The notes under the pieces: generated by a model | What the model was told of the DNA's origin: nothing | What the model saw: only the letters and a program-made list of their open reading frames with translations | Database searches by the model: none | Program-made: the position numbers and the translations under genes | In this document: positions 1-7,877 of the stretch, in pieces | Layout of the letters: the number at the start of each line of letters is the position of its first letter | Numbering within the stretch: position 1 is the first letter of the stretch | Source of the DNA: JBHHUI01 sp965248775 | GTDB lineage: Bacteria > Chloroflexota > Anaerolineae > Anaerolineales > JBHHUI01 | Direction of reading: 5' to 3' | Assembly (NCBI GenBank): GCA_965248775.1 | Contig: OZ252150.1 | Coordinates: 5,456,001 to 5,520,000, forward strand | Length of the DNA stretch: 64,000 nt

Positions 1-573
1 CGAATTGACTCGACACGTCTGTCCGAGAATTACACGCATGAGTTCGAGGAGATGTTCTTGGATGAGCGCTTCGGTCCGAGTTCAGCAGAAGATACACCGA
101 ATCCGCGTTTAACTATCAACGGTATATTGGTCGAAAAATATTTCTCTCCTGATGATGGCGTTGCCGCCCGGGTCGTGTCAGCATTGCAGGCTGCGGAGGA
201 AAGTATATTTTTCATGGCCTTCTCTTTTACGCGCGAGGATTTTTCACAGGTGCTTATTGAAAAGGCGGATTCAGGTCTTACAGTGCGTGGCTTGTATGAA
301 TCTCAGCAGATCGCTTCGGGCTCAAATCAATCCTGGAATCTGCTAACAGATGCTGAGATTGACGTTTTACAGGACGGCAATCGGTATAAATTGCACCACA
401 AAGTGATCATCATTGATAGCCAAATCGTCATCACTGGTTCCTACAATTTTAGCAATTCGGCCGAAGATCGCAACGATGAGAACATCCTCATCATCCATGA
501 CCCTAATTTGGCGTTCCTCTACTTAGAGGAGTTCGCAGCGCGCTGGCTCGAAGCGGGAGGCGGAACTTCCTGA
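1..573 (+). CDS. Phospholipase D-like domain protein, C-terminal half (cut by window start)
   Basis: The reading frame is open from base 1, so the gene begins upstream of the window. The visible 190 residues hold one PLD half-domain with a complete HKD signature (HHKVIIID followed by GSYNFS and an acidic DEN), the active-site motif of the phospholipase D / nuclease superfamily. The first visible residues look like the end of a preceding half-domain, which fits a two-HKD protein. An in-frame ATG at 52 exists but starting there would discard sequence of the same character. Substrate (phospholipid or nucleic acid) cannot be told. The next gene lies 95 bases downstream behind its own promoter. 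Confidence 0.85.
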   Translation, partial: RIDSTRLSENYTHEFEEMFLDERFGPSSAEDTPNPRLTINGILVEKYFSPDDGVAARVVSALQAAEESIFFMAFSFTREDFSQVLIEKADSGLTVRGLYESQQIASGSNQSWNLLTDAEIDVLQDGNRYKLHHKVIIIDSQIVITGSYNFSNSAEDRNDENILIIHDPNLAFLYLEEFAARWLEAGGGTS

Positions 574-613
574 CGAATGTAGGGTGGCCGACTGCCAGGT
601 GTTCCCTTGCGCT

Positions 614-622
614 TGCTATAAT
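614..622 (+). promoter_or_regulatory. Extended -10 promoter upstream of the VanW gene
   Basis: TGCTATAAT is a perfect extended -10 element (TGnTATAAT). No good -35 box lies 17 or 18 bases upstream. It would give a leader of about 40 bases before the ATG at 669. Confidence 0.55.
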
Positions 623-668
623 TTACCCGTGCTGGGCTGCAGTTCTCCCTTGATAGGATAGCCAATCC

Positions 669-2507
669 ATGAACGCTTTATTGAAATTTACTCTTGGTCT
701 ATTGGTTGTTGGCATCGTCGCCGTTAATGGTGTCGGTATCATTGTCGGTGTGGGTCAACTGGTTTTCGCAGATGCGATCTATCCCGGTGTGGAAGTTTGG
801 GGCGCGGACCTGAGTGGGCTAACGCGCTCGCAGGCTGCAGATGTGCTTAGCCAGCACATCACTTATCCGCAAACATCAAGTGTCATCTTGCGCGATGGCG
901 AAGATCAATGGGTGGTCACCCCCGGCCAGCTTGGCGTTCAGTTTGAGCTTGCCAATACGATTGAAACCGCTTTTGCATTTGGGCGCTCCGGCGATCTCTT
1001 ACAGGATTTGAACGATCAATGGCAGGCCTGGTATCGTGGCGAAAGTGTTTCGCCCGTGCTCACCTTTAGTCCGGCACTGGCCGAACAGTACATGGGCCAG
1101 ATCATTGCAGAGGTCGATCGTCCGCCGGTGGAAGCCCAGATTATCGTGGACGGTCTCGACGTGCAGGTGACGGCTGGTGAATATGGACGCACGGTGCAGG
1201 TCCCAGCGACCATTGTCAATTTGCTCGATCCCTTCTCCGAATTGGAAAGTGTGGATACGGTACTGGTCATTGAAGAATATCGGCCGGATGTACTCGATGC
1301 CACGGTCCAGGCCGAGATCGCTCGCAGGATCTTGTCCGCGCCGCTGGAACTCTACATTGCTGCGGCTGCCGAAAGCGATCCCGAGCCGTGGGTCTTCGAG
1401 CCGGAGGCGCTTGCGCAGATGTTGGCGATCCGACGCGTTGAACAGGAGGACGGAGAGATCACTTACTCCGTAGGGTTACACGATGTGCAGCTTTCTGGCT
1501 TCTTGGAAACACTCGTTGCGCCGCTCTCCGTAGCACCTGAAAACGCGCGCTTCATCTTCAACGACGATGAGCGGGAGCTGGAAGTCATTCAACCGGCAGT
1601 TGTTGGTCGGCAGCTCAATGTCGCAGAAACCATCCAGAATATTAATTCGCAACTCGTCGCGGGCGAACATCGGGCGGCACTCCAATTTGATTTCAGCGAC
1701 CCCGAAATCGGTAACGAGACTACTGCGGCCGATCTGGGCATCATCGACCTGGTTTCTGCAAGGACTACAACGTTTTATGGTTCGAGTGAGACACGTATTT
1801 CGAATATCCAGGTAGGTGGGGCGACGATGCACGGAGTTCTCGTGCCGCCGCAGGGCGAATTCTCTTTCAATGGATTTTTGGGCGATGTCAGTTTGGATAC
1901 AGGTTTTTCGGAAGCATTGATTATTTTTGGTGGCCGCACCATCAAGGGCGTGGGCGGCGGCATCTGCCAGGTGAGCACCACTGCATTCCGCGCCGCCTGG
2001 TATGGCGGCTACCCGATCGTCGAGCGCAATTCACATGCGTACCGGGTAGGGTATTACGAGCAAGGTCCCAGCAGCCCTGGCCCGGGCCTCGACGCCACCA
2101 TCTTCACGCCGGTGGCGGATTTCCGCTTCACCAACGACCGCGCTGCTTGGTTGTTAATCGAGGTCTATGTCAGTGTAAATAATCGCTCTATCACTTACAA
2201 GTTTTACAGCGCCGATGATGGACGCCAGGTGCGCGTAGATCGCCCAGTGGTGCAAAATACTGTCGATGCGGAGCCGCCCATTTACGATGAAAACCCGGAT
2301 TTGGAAACAGGTGAGATCGAGCAGGTGGATTGGGAGGCGCAGGGCGCCGACGTATCAGTGACGCGCACTGTTACCCGCAATGAAGAATTGGTGTTCGAAG
2401 ACGTTGTCCGAACGCATTACCAGCCCTGGCAGGCCATCTACGAATATGGGCCAGGGACGGAATTGCCCGAGGAGGCTGGTGAAGTAGTCGAGGAGGCAGC
2501 AAACTAG
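669..2507 (+). CDS. VanW family protein with peptidoglycan-binding-like domains
   Basis: A 612-residue protein with one hydrophobic N-terminal segment (about residues 5-34), so probably membrane-anchored with the bulk outside. Two regions of about 110 residues each (roughly 60-170 and 190-310) look like the PG_binding_4 domains that usually precede VanW. The VanW domain lies at about 370-500, with the typical runs GGATMHG, PQGEFSFN, GGGICQVSTT and ERNSHAYRVGYY. The acidic tail is low complexity. VanW occurs in some vancomycin-resistance clusters and widely in monoderm bacteria; its biochemical role is not settled, so only a cell-wall-associated role is inferred. The gene stands alone, with a 17-bp stem directly after the stop. 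Confidence 0.85.
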   Translation: MNALLKFTLGLLVVGIVAVNGVGIIVGVGQLVFADAIYPGVEVWGADLSGLTRSQAADVLSQHITYPQTSSVILRDGEDQWVVTPGQLGVQFELANTIETAFAFGRSGDLLQDLNDQWQAWYRGESVSPVLTFSPALAEQYMGQIIAEVDRPPVEAQIIVDGLDVQVTAGEYGRTVQVPATIVNLLDPFSELESVDTVLVIEEYRPDVLDATVQAEIARRILSAPLELYIAAAAESDPEPWVFEPEALAQMLAIRRVEQEDGEITYSVGLHDVQLSGFLETLVAPLSVAPENARFIFNDDERELEVIQPAVVGRQLNVAETIQNINSQLVAGEHRAALQFDFSDPEIGNETTAADLGIIDLVSARTTTFYGSSETRISNIQVGGATMHGVLVPPQGEFSFNGFLGDVSLDTGFSEALIIFGGRTIKGVGGGICQVSTTAFRAAWYGGYPIVERNSHAYRVGYYEQGPSSPGPGLDATIFTPVADFRFTNDRAAWLLIEVYVSVNNRSITYKFYSADDGRQVRVDRPVVQNTVDAEPPIYDENPDLETGEIEQVDWEAQGADVSVTRTVTRNEELVFEDVVRTHYQPWQAIYEYGPGTELPEEAGEVVEEAAN

Positions 2508-2509
2508 AT

Positions 2510-2549
2510 TTTAGGTGCCTGGCACTCGAAAAAGTGCCAGGCACCTAAA
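2510..2549. repeat. Perfect 17-bp inverted repeat after the VanW gene (palindromic repeat or terminator)
   Basis: Arms 2510-2526 and 2533-2549 are perfectly complementary around a CGAAAA loop; the core is AGGTGCCTGGCACT. It lies between convergent genes (VanW and the VOC gene) and could end transcription from both sides, although T-runs are only three bases long. A degenerate copy with the same core occurs at 23754-23790, which suggests a dispersed palindromic repeat. Confidence 0.7.
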
Positions 2550-2565
2550 TGGAACTCTCACCCAC

Positions 2566-2928
2566 TCAACTCCACTGGATCAGTTCAAGTACATTGCCAG
2601 CTGGATCACGGAAGCGGGCAATCTGGCCCACCGGGAACGGCGCTGGTTCGTCCTCGAAGAACTCTACACCCTTCGACTTGTACTCCGAAAAGGTCGCTTG
2701 AATGTTATCGGTCTCTACGCCGAATATGACCTGGGTGGAATTCGGATAGTCGGGCCTGGTGACGTTTTCCACTTCGATAAGCACGGGCGAGATACCCTCA
2801 CCCTGAAGTGGGGCTACACCAGGTCCGGCAGGGACATCCCGCTCTGCAAAACCGAGCGTGTTCACATAGAAATCCTTCGATTTTTCAAGGTCGTCTACAT
2901 GTACTGTGACAAAACAAATCTTGGCCAT
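2566..2928 (-). CDS. VOC family (glyoxalase/bleomycin-resistance fold) protein
   Basis: A 120-residue single-domain protein beginning MAKICFVTVHVDDLEKSKDFY, the standard first beta-alpha unit of vicinal-oxygen-chelate proteins, with the second repeat from about residue 60 ending in DPAGNVLELIQ. The usual metal-ligand positions are only partly filled, so a specific enzyme is not assigned. A strong AAGGAGA lies seven bases before the ATG. It is the last gene of a three-gene operon behind ArsR and SRPBCC genes, a combination common in soil and sludge bacteria where the small proteins are thought to bind or modify hydrophobic compounds. Confidence 0.85.
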   Translation of the reverse strand: MAKICFVTVHVDDLEKSKDFYVNTLGFAERDVPAGPGVAPLQGEGISPVLIEVENVTRPDYPNSTQVIFGVETDNIQATFSEYKSKGVEFFEDEPAPFPVGQIARFRDPAGNVLELIQWS

Positions 2929-2951
2929 TTTTATTCTCCTTTAGTTATGGC

Positions 2952-3410
2952 TTATCCCTCAGTTACCTGTGCCCACGGATCGGGGCCAGGGTTCGTACCC
3001 ACAGCTGCAGTTGCCAAGCGGTCAAGGTAGTGTTCCCAACCGTCGCTTTGCCCGGCGATGGCGATTTCCGGGAGACCGTCGTGGCGCAGACGTAACAAGG
3101 TTCCGCTCCCATTTGGCTCCAATGTGACTTCAACAGTACTGGTCCCGGGCCGTAGCGGATTCTCTTCTTCTTCCCAACCCCAGGTGAAGACAATGCGCCG
3201 GTGGGGTACGAGTTCCACAAACTCGCCGCGTGCCGTATTGTTCTCGGTCACCACCACGCGATATATTCCTCCGGGTTGGGGGTCTAACTCGGCCTCCACA
3301 CCCTTCCATTGCTTCATCTTTTCTGGATCGGTGAAGAAGGAGAAGACGATTTCCGGTCGGGCGCCGATATGAATTTCGCGTTCGTATTGGGGTGTTCCGT
3401 TGGGTTTCAT
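2952..3410 (-). CDS. SRPBCC (AHSA1-like) domain protein
   Basis: A 152-residue START/Bet v 1-like protein of the Activator-of-Hsp90-ATPase-1 subfamily: N-terminal EREIHIGARPEIVFSFFTDPEKM, then a central beta sheet (RIVFTWGW, TVEVTLEP) and a C-terminal helix region (GWEHYLDRL). Such proteins form a hydrophobic ligand cavity. The start codon overlaps the stop of the upstream ArsR gene in an ATGA, so translation is likely coupled. The C-terminal tail (ATAAVGTNPGPDPW) is unremarkable. Confidence 0.88.
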   Translation of the reverse strand: MKPNGTPQYEREIHIGARPEIVFSFFTDPEKMKQWKGVEAELDPQPGGIYRVVVTENNTARGEFVELVPHRRIVFTWGWEEEENPLRPGTSTVEVTLEPNGSGTLLRLRHDGLPEIAIAGQSDGWEHYLDRLATAAVGTNPGPDPWAQVTEG

Positions 3411-3721
3411 TTATTCCTCGCTTGTTCTTCTTCGGCTTCCGCCGCATCCTCAAGCATCTCTAAGCGCAGATCCCAGAAGCCATTCAGAAAGACGCGTACT
3501 TCATTCAGTCCCTCCGGGCGTATGCGATAAAGGCGCCGTGTACCCTCCGGTCGGACTGTGACAAGCCCGGCTTCGATGAGCACTTTCAGGTGCTGGGAAA
3601 TAGCGGGGCGTGTAACATCAAAATGTTCGGCAATGGCGCCTGCGGTCATTTCCTGATCCTGGACGAGGTCCAAGATCGCCCGCCGCCGAGGTTCTGCAAT
3701 TGCCCGGAGTACGTCATCCAC
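3407..3721 (-). CDS. ArsR family winged-helix transcriptional regulator
   Basis: A 104-residue winged-helix protein (MDDVLRAIAEPRRRAILDLV, then the recognition helix VTRPAISQHLKVL and the wing VTVRPEGTRRLYR). It lacks the ELCVCDL metal-binding motif of ArsR/SmtB sensors and resembles the SdpR-like group that is often paired with SRPBCC genes. The start is GTG at 3721, seven to eight bases after the -10 box, with no Shine-Dalgarno sequence, so the mRNA is probably leaderless. A 12-bp palindrome in the promoter spacer is the likely autoregulatory site. It heads an ArsR-SRPBCC-VOC operon. Confidence 0.9.
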   Translation of the reverse strand: MDDVLRAIAEPRRRAILDLVQDQEMTAGAIAEHFDVTRPAISQHLKVLIEAGLVTVRPEGTRRLYRIRPEGLNEVRVFLNGFWDLRLEMLEDAAEAEEEQARNK

Positions 3722-3728
3722 GTTTGTA

Positions 3729-3757
3729 ATTTTAGCAGATACTTACGTAAGTGTCAA
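3729..3757 (-). promoter_or_regulatory. Promoter of the ArsR operon with palindromic operator in the spacer
   Basis: On the minus strand: -35 TTGACA (3757-3752), 17-base spacer, -10 TAAAAT (3734-3729). The perfect palindrome ACTTACGTAAGT (3741-3752) fills most of the spacer and touches the -35 box. A dimeric ArsR-type repressor bound here would block RNA polymerase directly. Confidence 0.75.
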
Positions 3758-3770
3758 CTTACATTATAAT

Positions 3771-3805
3771 CAAAAAGAATGCCCGGAGATTTTTGCCTCC
3801 GGGCA
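3771..3805 (-). terminator. Intrinsic terminator after the bactofilin gene
   Basis: The stem TGCCCGGAG / CTCCGGGCA (3780-3788 and 3797-3805) has an 8-base loop and is followed on the minus strand by ATTCTTTTT. It lies 27 bases past the bactofilin stop. Confidence 0.75.
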
Positions 3806-3832
3806 GTTTACTTCTTGACGAAGGGGTTCTTG

Positions 3833-4273
3833 CTACCCTTCTTCATCCTGTTCCACAGTGGGTAATTCTTCTTTGGTCTCAGTCATTTCCACCTTGCCGC
3901 GGAGGAAACCGCCTTCTTCAGTGGAAATCACGTTGGTGAGTAGGTCGCCATAAATGCGCCCGCTGCTCAGAATATCTACTTTTTCAGCTTTGATGTTGCC
4001 TTTGACAGTGCCAGCCACGGTAACTGCGCCCGCCCAGATATCAGCAATGATTCGCGCCGATTCTCCAATGACAAGCGGTCCGGCCACTTCCAGAGATCCT
4101 TCAAATGTGCCGTCAATGCGCGCGCCATGTGGCACTTTGAGCGTACCATTGAAGCTCGCGCCCGGTCCGAGCACGCTCTGAATCGGCGAGCCGTTACGTG
4201 TGTCCGCTGACCCATTTATGGCTGCCGTGGCGTTATTGTTTTTCTGTTCGTCTTGCCGGAAACGACGAAACAT
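3833..4273 (-). CDS. Bactofilin family cytoskeletal protein
   Basis: A 146-residue protein whose centre (about 30-125) is the right-handed beta-helix bactofilin domain: short repeats such as GTLKVPHGARIDGTFEGSL and VTVAGTVKGNI, with glycine and valine spaced about every six residues. The N-terminal tail (RRFRQDEQKNNN) and the acidic C-terminal tail are disordered, as in the family. Bactofilins polymerise without nucleotide and often act in wall or shape processes. GGAGG lies seven bases before the ATG. It is a single gene with its own terminator. Confidence 0.92.
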   Translation of the reverse strand: MFRRFRQDEQKNNNATAAINGSADTRNGSPIQSVLGPGASFNGTLKVPHGARIDGTFEGSLEVAGPLVIGESARIIADIWAGAVTVAGTVKGNIKAEKVDILSSGRIYGDLLTNVISTEEGGFLRGKVEMTETKEELPTVEQDEEG

Positions 4274-4414
4274 GATGTACTCCTCCCTCGTCCCGTGAAC
4301 AAACCGTGTTCAAATATACGGTGGGTCAACACTATAGCGGGCGAATCTATCTTTGACAAGGGTTAATGTTAGAAATTGGTTTGCGCGTTTTATCGTGCTT
4401 TTATGATGTGAAGG
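4274..4414. other. Short intergenic region without recognised feature
   Basis: 141 bases between the bactofilin start and the stop of the DUF2723 gene. It must contain the bactofilin promoter, but I see no convincing -35/-10 pair. Confidence 0.4.
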
Positions 4415-6829
4415 CTATTCTCCAGCGACGCGCAGAGCACCCAGTACATAGCGATCCCCGGCAAGATTTCCGACAGAATCGTAGTTTGACACCCGCATAA
4501 TAGAACGCAGGCCGTAAAGGCCCACTTCTAATAGATAATCTCCTGGCGGAATCTCTGCAGGCACGCGGATGCGATAGGGATCGGTCACCTGTTGTTCCGG
4601 AAGCCACTTGGGAAACCAAAGCTGCGTGGGGAAGGCGCCCCCCAGTGGTGTGAAATCCTTGGAGGCCCAGAGGCCGTTGGCGAGATCGAGCAGATGCACG
4701 AAGACCGTCAGGCTGTCTTCCGGTGTTGCGAGTGCCTGCCAGTCCAGGCGGATTTCTACTTGCTCTCCGGGCTGGATGGGTTGTGGATCCGGCCAGGGCG
4801 CCTCTGCTTGCCATTCGAGTGACCATGCGCGCGCCCCCGCGAGCCCCACACGCTGACCAAAATTCGCCAGCAGTTCTGCGTTTGGGTAGGGTGCGGCGCT
4901 GACATTCAGGACTGCGATCTCCCGCAGCGGCGCAGTGTCTGACCATTGCAAGTCTTCTCCGCTAATCAGGTTGGTTAGTCCAATTGCAAGCGAGTACGCA
5001 CCGGCTGATGCGTCCAATGGGACAACGACCTCCCAGCGCTCGACGATAATCTCACCCGGTTGCCACCAAGGGCTTAACCAATGGCTGTCTGTTGTCCAGC
5101 GTTGTGTATAGGCTCCGAGCACGGCATATGGCTGAATGATGTCGTCGACCGGCTCCAGCGTTCTGAATGCCAGCAAAACCGGAATGCGGCTGCCGGGCTG
5201 CACCGTACTCTCGGCCTGGACCTCGTAGCCGAGCCATTCGATCGGACCGGCTTTTTCATCGATTGTATTGGCGAGTAGCGGTAGTTCTTTGGCGGGTGGG
5301 GCGAGCACGCGATAAAACGACCCTTCGGATCGCAGGCGAAATCCAGCTTCCACGATGTCAGGTCGGTATTCAATCAGATAAATCGGGCCGACTTCGATGT
5401 TCTCCCAGACCTTATCCACCCACAGAGTGGGGGAACTGCCCACGACATAGATCGGGAGTACATCACTCGGTTCGAGGGCCTCGCCATGGATGTGCTGGCG
5501 AAACCAGAGCGGGGTCATGTGCTCCCAATCGGAGAGTAATACGGCGTTTTGATTTTTGCCCTCAAAAAAGTCGAAAACAGAATCGACGTAATCGTCCGCT
5601 GCCCGATAATCGCGCAGTGAAACGATCGTGAAGTTCTGAAAGAAAGTGAGTACAGGCCAGATAAGGATCGCAGGAATTAGCGTGATCTGAAATGCATTCT
5701 TCACGCTCTGGTTTTGAATGGCCTCACCAATTCGGGAAATATATTCAATCATGAGACGCGCACCCACGCCTGCCAGAAGCGCCAAAACCGTAAATGGGAT
5801 CATCATATATGCCATGACATCCTGAACGGTGTTCATTGTGAAGCCGAGATTCACAAGCAAGTGCAAGCTGAGCAGCATTCCTGCCCGCCAATCTCGTCGC
5901 CAGAGAGAGTACAGGCCGGCACCCGTTAGCCCAATGACGGGCAGTGCAAATTGCAGGCGTAGCAAACTCCAGAACACAACCAGCCGATGAATCTGATCCT
6001 GGAATCCAAATGCAAACAGATTCACATGCAGCCCGCGCGCCAGCGCCAGATTCAGGAAACCATCCAATGTATTCATATCTGCAGGGCCGAAGGCGGGTGC
6101 AGGTTGCAGCGCAGCCCGGATGGGGAAATACAGCCACGGCGTCAGGCCGAGCAATGCCGCCAGCACCAGCTTTGCCAGTGTGCGCCAGTCGTTCAGAATG
6201 CGTGGACGAACGGAAATAATAAATGCTGTATAAGCTGGGAATCCGAAGACCGTCAGCGGATGTTGCGTGACCCCCAGCCCGGTCAAAAGTCCAAATCCGA
6301 ATAACCAGCGATCGTCCTCTGTGGTGCGCCAGCGAAGCAGCGCCAGCAGGCTGGCCGCCGCGAAAGCAGTCGTCACTATATGTGCATTCGTGTGAATTGC
6401 ATGTTGCCAGAAGTCAGCCGAGACGAGCAGGACGGTGGCGGCGAGCAGCGCGGGGAGCGCCGGGAATATTGATGATTGAATGCTTGAGATTTGTAATTGG
6501 TGATTGGAGATTAGAGATCGGAGATTGGAGAGGAGTAACTGGACTGCAAGGTAGACGGCCACACCGATTCCGGCGGCGGTCGTGGCAGAGAGTAGGTTCG
6601 TGCGGTACGCGATTGTTCCGATGGGGACAATGGTCTGCCAAAACCGTACGAGCAATGTCATAAACGCATAGCCCGGTGGATGGACGATGCCCCAGATATG
6701 CGGCACCAGCGTATATTCAGAAGGGTCGCCGAACACGACCGAAGGTGCGAGTGTGGCCCAATAGAGCAAAAAACCGCCGCAAAATACGGCGGTGGGCAGG
6801 ATCAATTTCGATGACGGAGTGCAGCGCAC
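4415..6829 (-). CDS. DUF2723 family multi-membrane protein (glycosyltransferase-like)
   Basis: An 804-residue protein with about ten membrane segments in residues 10-400 and a soluble beta-rich C-terminal half (about 410-804). The first loop has the DUF2723 hallmarks: an acidic pair in FGDPSEY and the motif HPPGYAF. These features are shared with GT-C type polyprenyl-sugar transferases, so a lipid-linked sugar transfer in the membrane is likely but not shown. Residues near 100-125 come from an AT-rich repeat (see separate entry). The start is GTG with an extended -10 box just upstream. It is the last of three membrane-protein genes in one operon. Confidence 0.8.
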   Translation of the reverse strand: MRCTPSSKLILPTAVFCGGFLLYWATLAPSVVFGDPSEYTLVPHIWGIVHPPGYAFMTLLVRFWQTIVPIGTIAYRTNLLSATTAAGIGVAVYLAVQLLLSNLRSLISNHQLQISSIQSSIFPALPALLAATVLLVSADFWQHAIHTNAHIVTTAFAAASLLALLRWRTTEDDRWLFGFGLLTGLGVTQHPLTVFGFPAYTAFIISVRPRILNDWRTLAKLVLAALLGLTPWLYFPIRAALQPAPAFGPADMNTLDGFLNLALARGLHVNLFAFGFQDQIHRLVVFWSLLRLQFALPVIGLTGAGLYSLWRRDWRAGMLLSLHLLVNLGFTMNTVQDVMAYMMIPFTVLALLAGVGARLMIEYISRIGEAIQNQSVKNAFQITLIPAILIWPVLTFFQNFTIVSLRDYRAADDYVDSVFDFFEGKNQNAVLLSDWEHMTPLWFRQHIHGEALEPSDVLPIYVVGSSPTLWVDKVWENIEVGPIYLIEYRPDIVEAGFRLRSEGSFYRVLAPPAKELPLLANTIDEKAGPIEWLGYEVQAESTVQPGSRIPVLLAFRTLEPVDDIIQPYAVLGAYTQRWTTDSHWLSPWWQPGEIIVERWEVVVPLDASAGAYSLAIGLTNLISGEDLQWSDTAPLREIAVLNVSAAPYPNAELLANFGQRVGLAGARAWSLEWQAEAPWPDPQPIQPGEQVEIRLDWQALATPEDSLTVFVHLLDLANGLWASKDFTPLGGAFPTQLWFPKWLPEQQVTDPYRIRVPAEIPPGDYLLEVGLYGLRSIMRVSNYDSVGNLAGDRYVLGALRVAGE
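6465..6535. repeat. Short tandem-like repeat inside the DUF2723 coding region
   Basis: The minus strand reads degenerate repeats of AATCTCCxATC, coding for runs such as SNLRSLISNHQLQISS between the third and fourth membrane segments. Codon and base composition differ sharply from the flanking sequence. It stays in frame, so it behaves as a tolerated in-frame insert in a loop. Confidence 0.6.
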
Positions 6830-6838
6830 AGCGGCGAA

Positions 6839-6847
6839 ATTATAGCA
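6839..6847 (-). promoter_or_regulatory. Possible internal extended -10 promoter before the DUF2723 gene
   Basis: On the minus strand TGCTATAAT ends nine bases before the GTG at 6829, overlapping the stop of the upstream gene. It would give a nearly leaderless transcript. There is no clear -35 box. Confidence 0.4.
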
Positions 6848-7877
6848 GCGCGTTCCTCAACTCCGGTTCGGCCAAGGATTCCATAATTCTGGCCTGGCCG
6901 TAACGGGCGCGGGTCCACACTACAATCAGAACACTGCCAAGCAACAATGCCACAATCCCGATCAAACCGGCCTCTGGTCCGAATGCGCCGCCGGTGAGCA
7001 GCGGATTTCCGCCTTGCTCAATGGCGATGAGGGTGGTCGTGTTTGCCGCCGAACCACTCACCGGAAAGCCGAAAACATTACCCTGAAAAAAGTTCCATGT
7101 GATGTGCAAGCCGATCGGAATTGCCAATCGCCCGGTGAGTAAATAACCGAGTGCGAGGAAGAATCCTGCCAGAACGAGATTGAAGGTGCTGATCGCAGTG
7201 GCGTTCGGATTTCCCGCATGTGCCAGCCCAAACAAGGCGGAAGAGATTAACAGACTTGCTAGGATAGCGCCGCGCGGCCCGAGTGCTGGCACAGCCAACA
7301 AACCTTCGGACATGTTTTTGAGCTGATAGCCTCGGAATAATACTTCCTCGTAAATCCCGACACAGACAAAAGCCAAAAGTCGGAAAGTGAGCGCAACTGG
7401 AAATCCCAATCCTGTAGTCTCGCTATGAAATGTATCGGTGATCGTGATCCAACCGAGGGCGAGTTCGAAGGTAAAGATGAATCCCATCAGGGCTGCGCCC
7501 AACCCGAGTCCGAAACCGAGATCGATCCACCAGTTGCGGTCAATGTGCAGTCCGAAGTTAACAAACCTGCGCCGGTCGAAAAATCTTCCCGCTGCCCACA
7601 CACTCGCAATTGTAGCGACGAACGTCGCAACCGCGATGATGCCACTGGCAATAGGGTGATCAATCAGATCATCGATGATTGCATTTGGATTATCCAGCGC
7701 GGTTAGCCCACCCGATTCCGGGAGAACCAAGAGAGCAGCACCGAAATATGCCGCCCCGGTTGTTGGAAACAAGAACAAGATTAATAAAAGAATTTGGAGT
7801 ACAAGTCGCCAGCTGGCGCGCAATCGCCGGTAGCGCGAGTCGATGAAGATGTTGGTTATTGCCTTCGATGCAGTCAT
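6840..7877 (-). CDS. CPBP family intramembrane glutamic endopeptidase
   Basis: A 345-residue protein with about eight membrane segments. The CPBP/Abi motifs are present in order: EEVLFRGY (motif 1, paired glutamates and arginine), FGLAHAGNP (motif 2 His) and GLHITWNFFQG (motif 3 His). The family includes Rce1-type prenyl-protein proteases and bacterial maturation or immunity proteases; the substrate here is unknown. Its ATG overlaps the stop of the upstream giant membrane protein (ATGA), so the two are translated together. The DUF2723 gene follows after ten bases. Confidence 0.9.
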   Translation of the reverse strand: MTASKAITNIFIDSRYRRLRASWRLVLQILLLILFLFPTTGAAYFGAALLVLPESGGLTALDNPNAIIDDLIDHPIASGIIAVATFVATIASVWAAGRFFDRRRFVNFGLHIDRNWWIDLGFGLGLGAALMGFIFTFELALGWITITDTFHSETTGLGFPVALTFRLLAFVCVGIYEEVLFRGYQLKNMSEGLLAVPALGPRGAILASLLISSALFGLAHAGNPNATAISTFNLVLAGFFLALGYLLTGRLAIPIGLHITWNFFQGNVFGFPVSGSAANTTTLIAIEQGGNPLLTGGAFGPEAGLIGIVALLLGSVLIVVWTRARYGQARIMESLAEPELRNALL

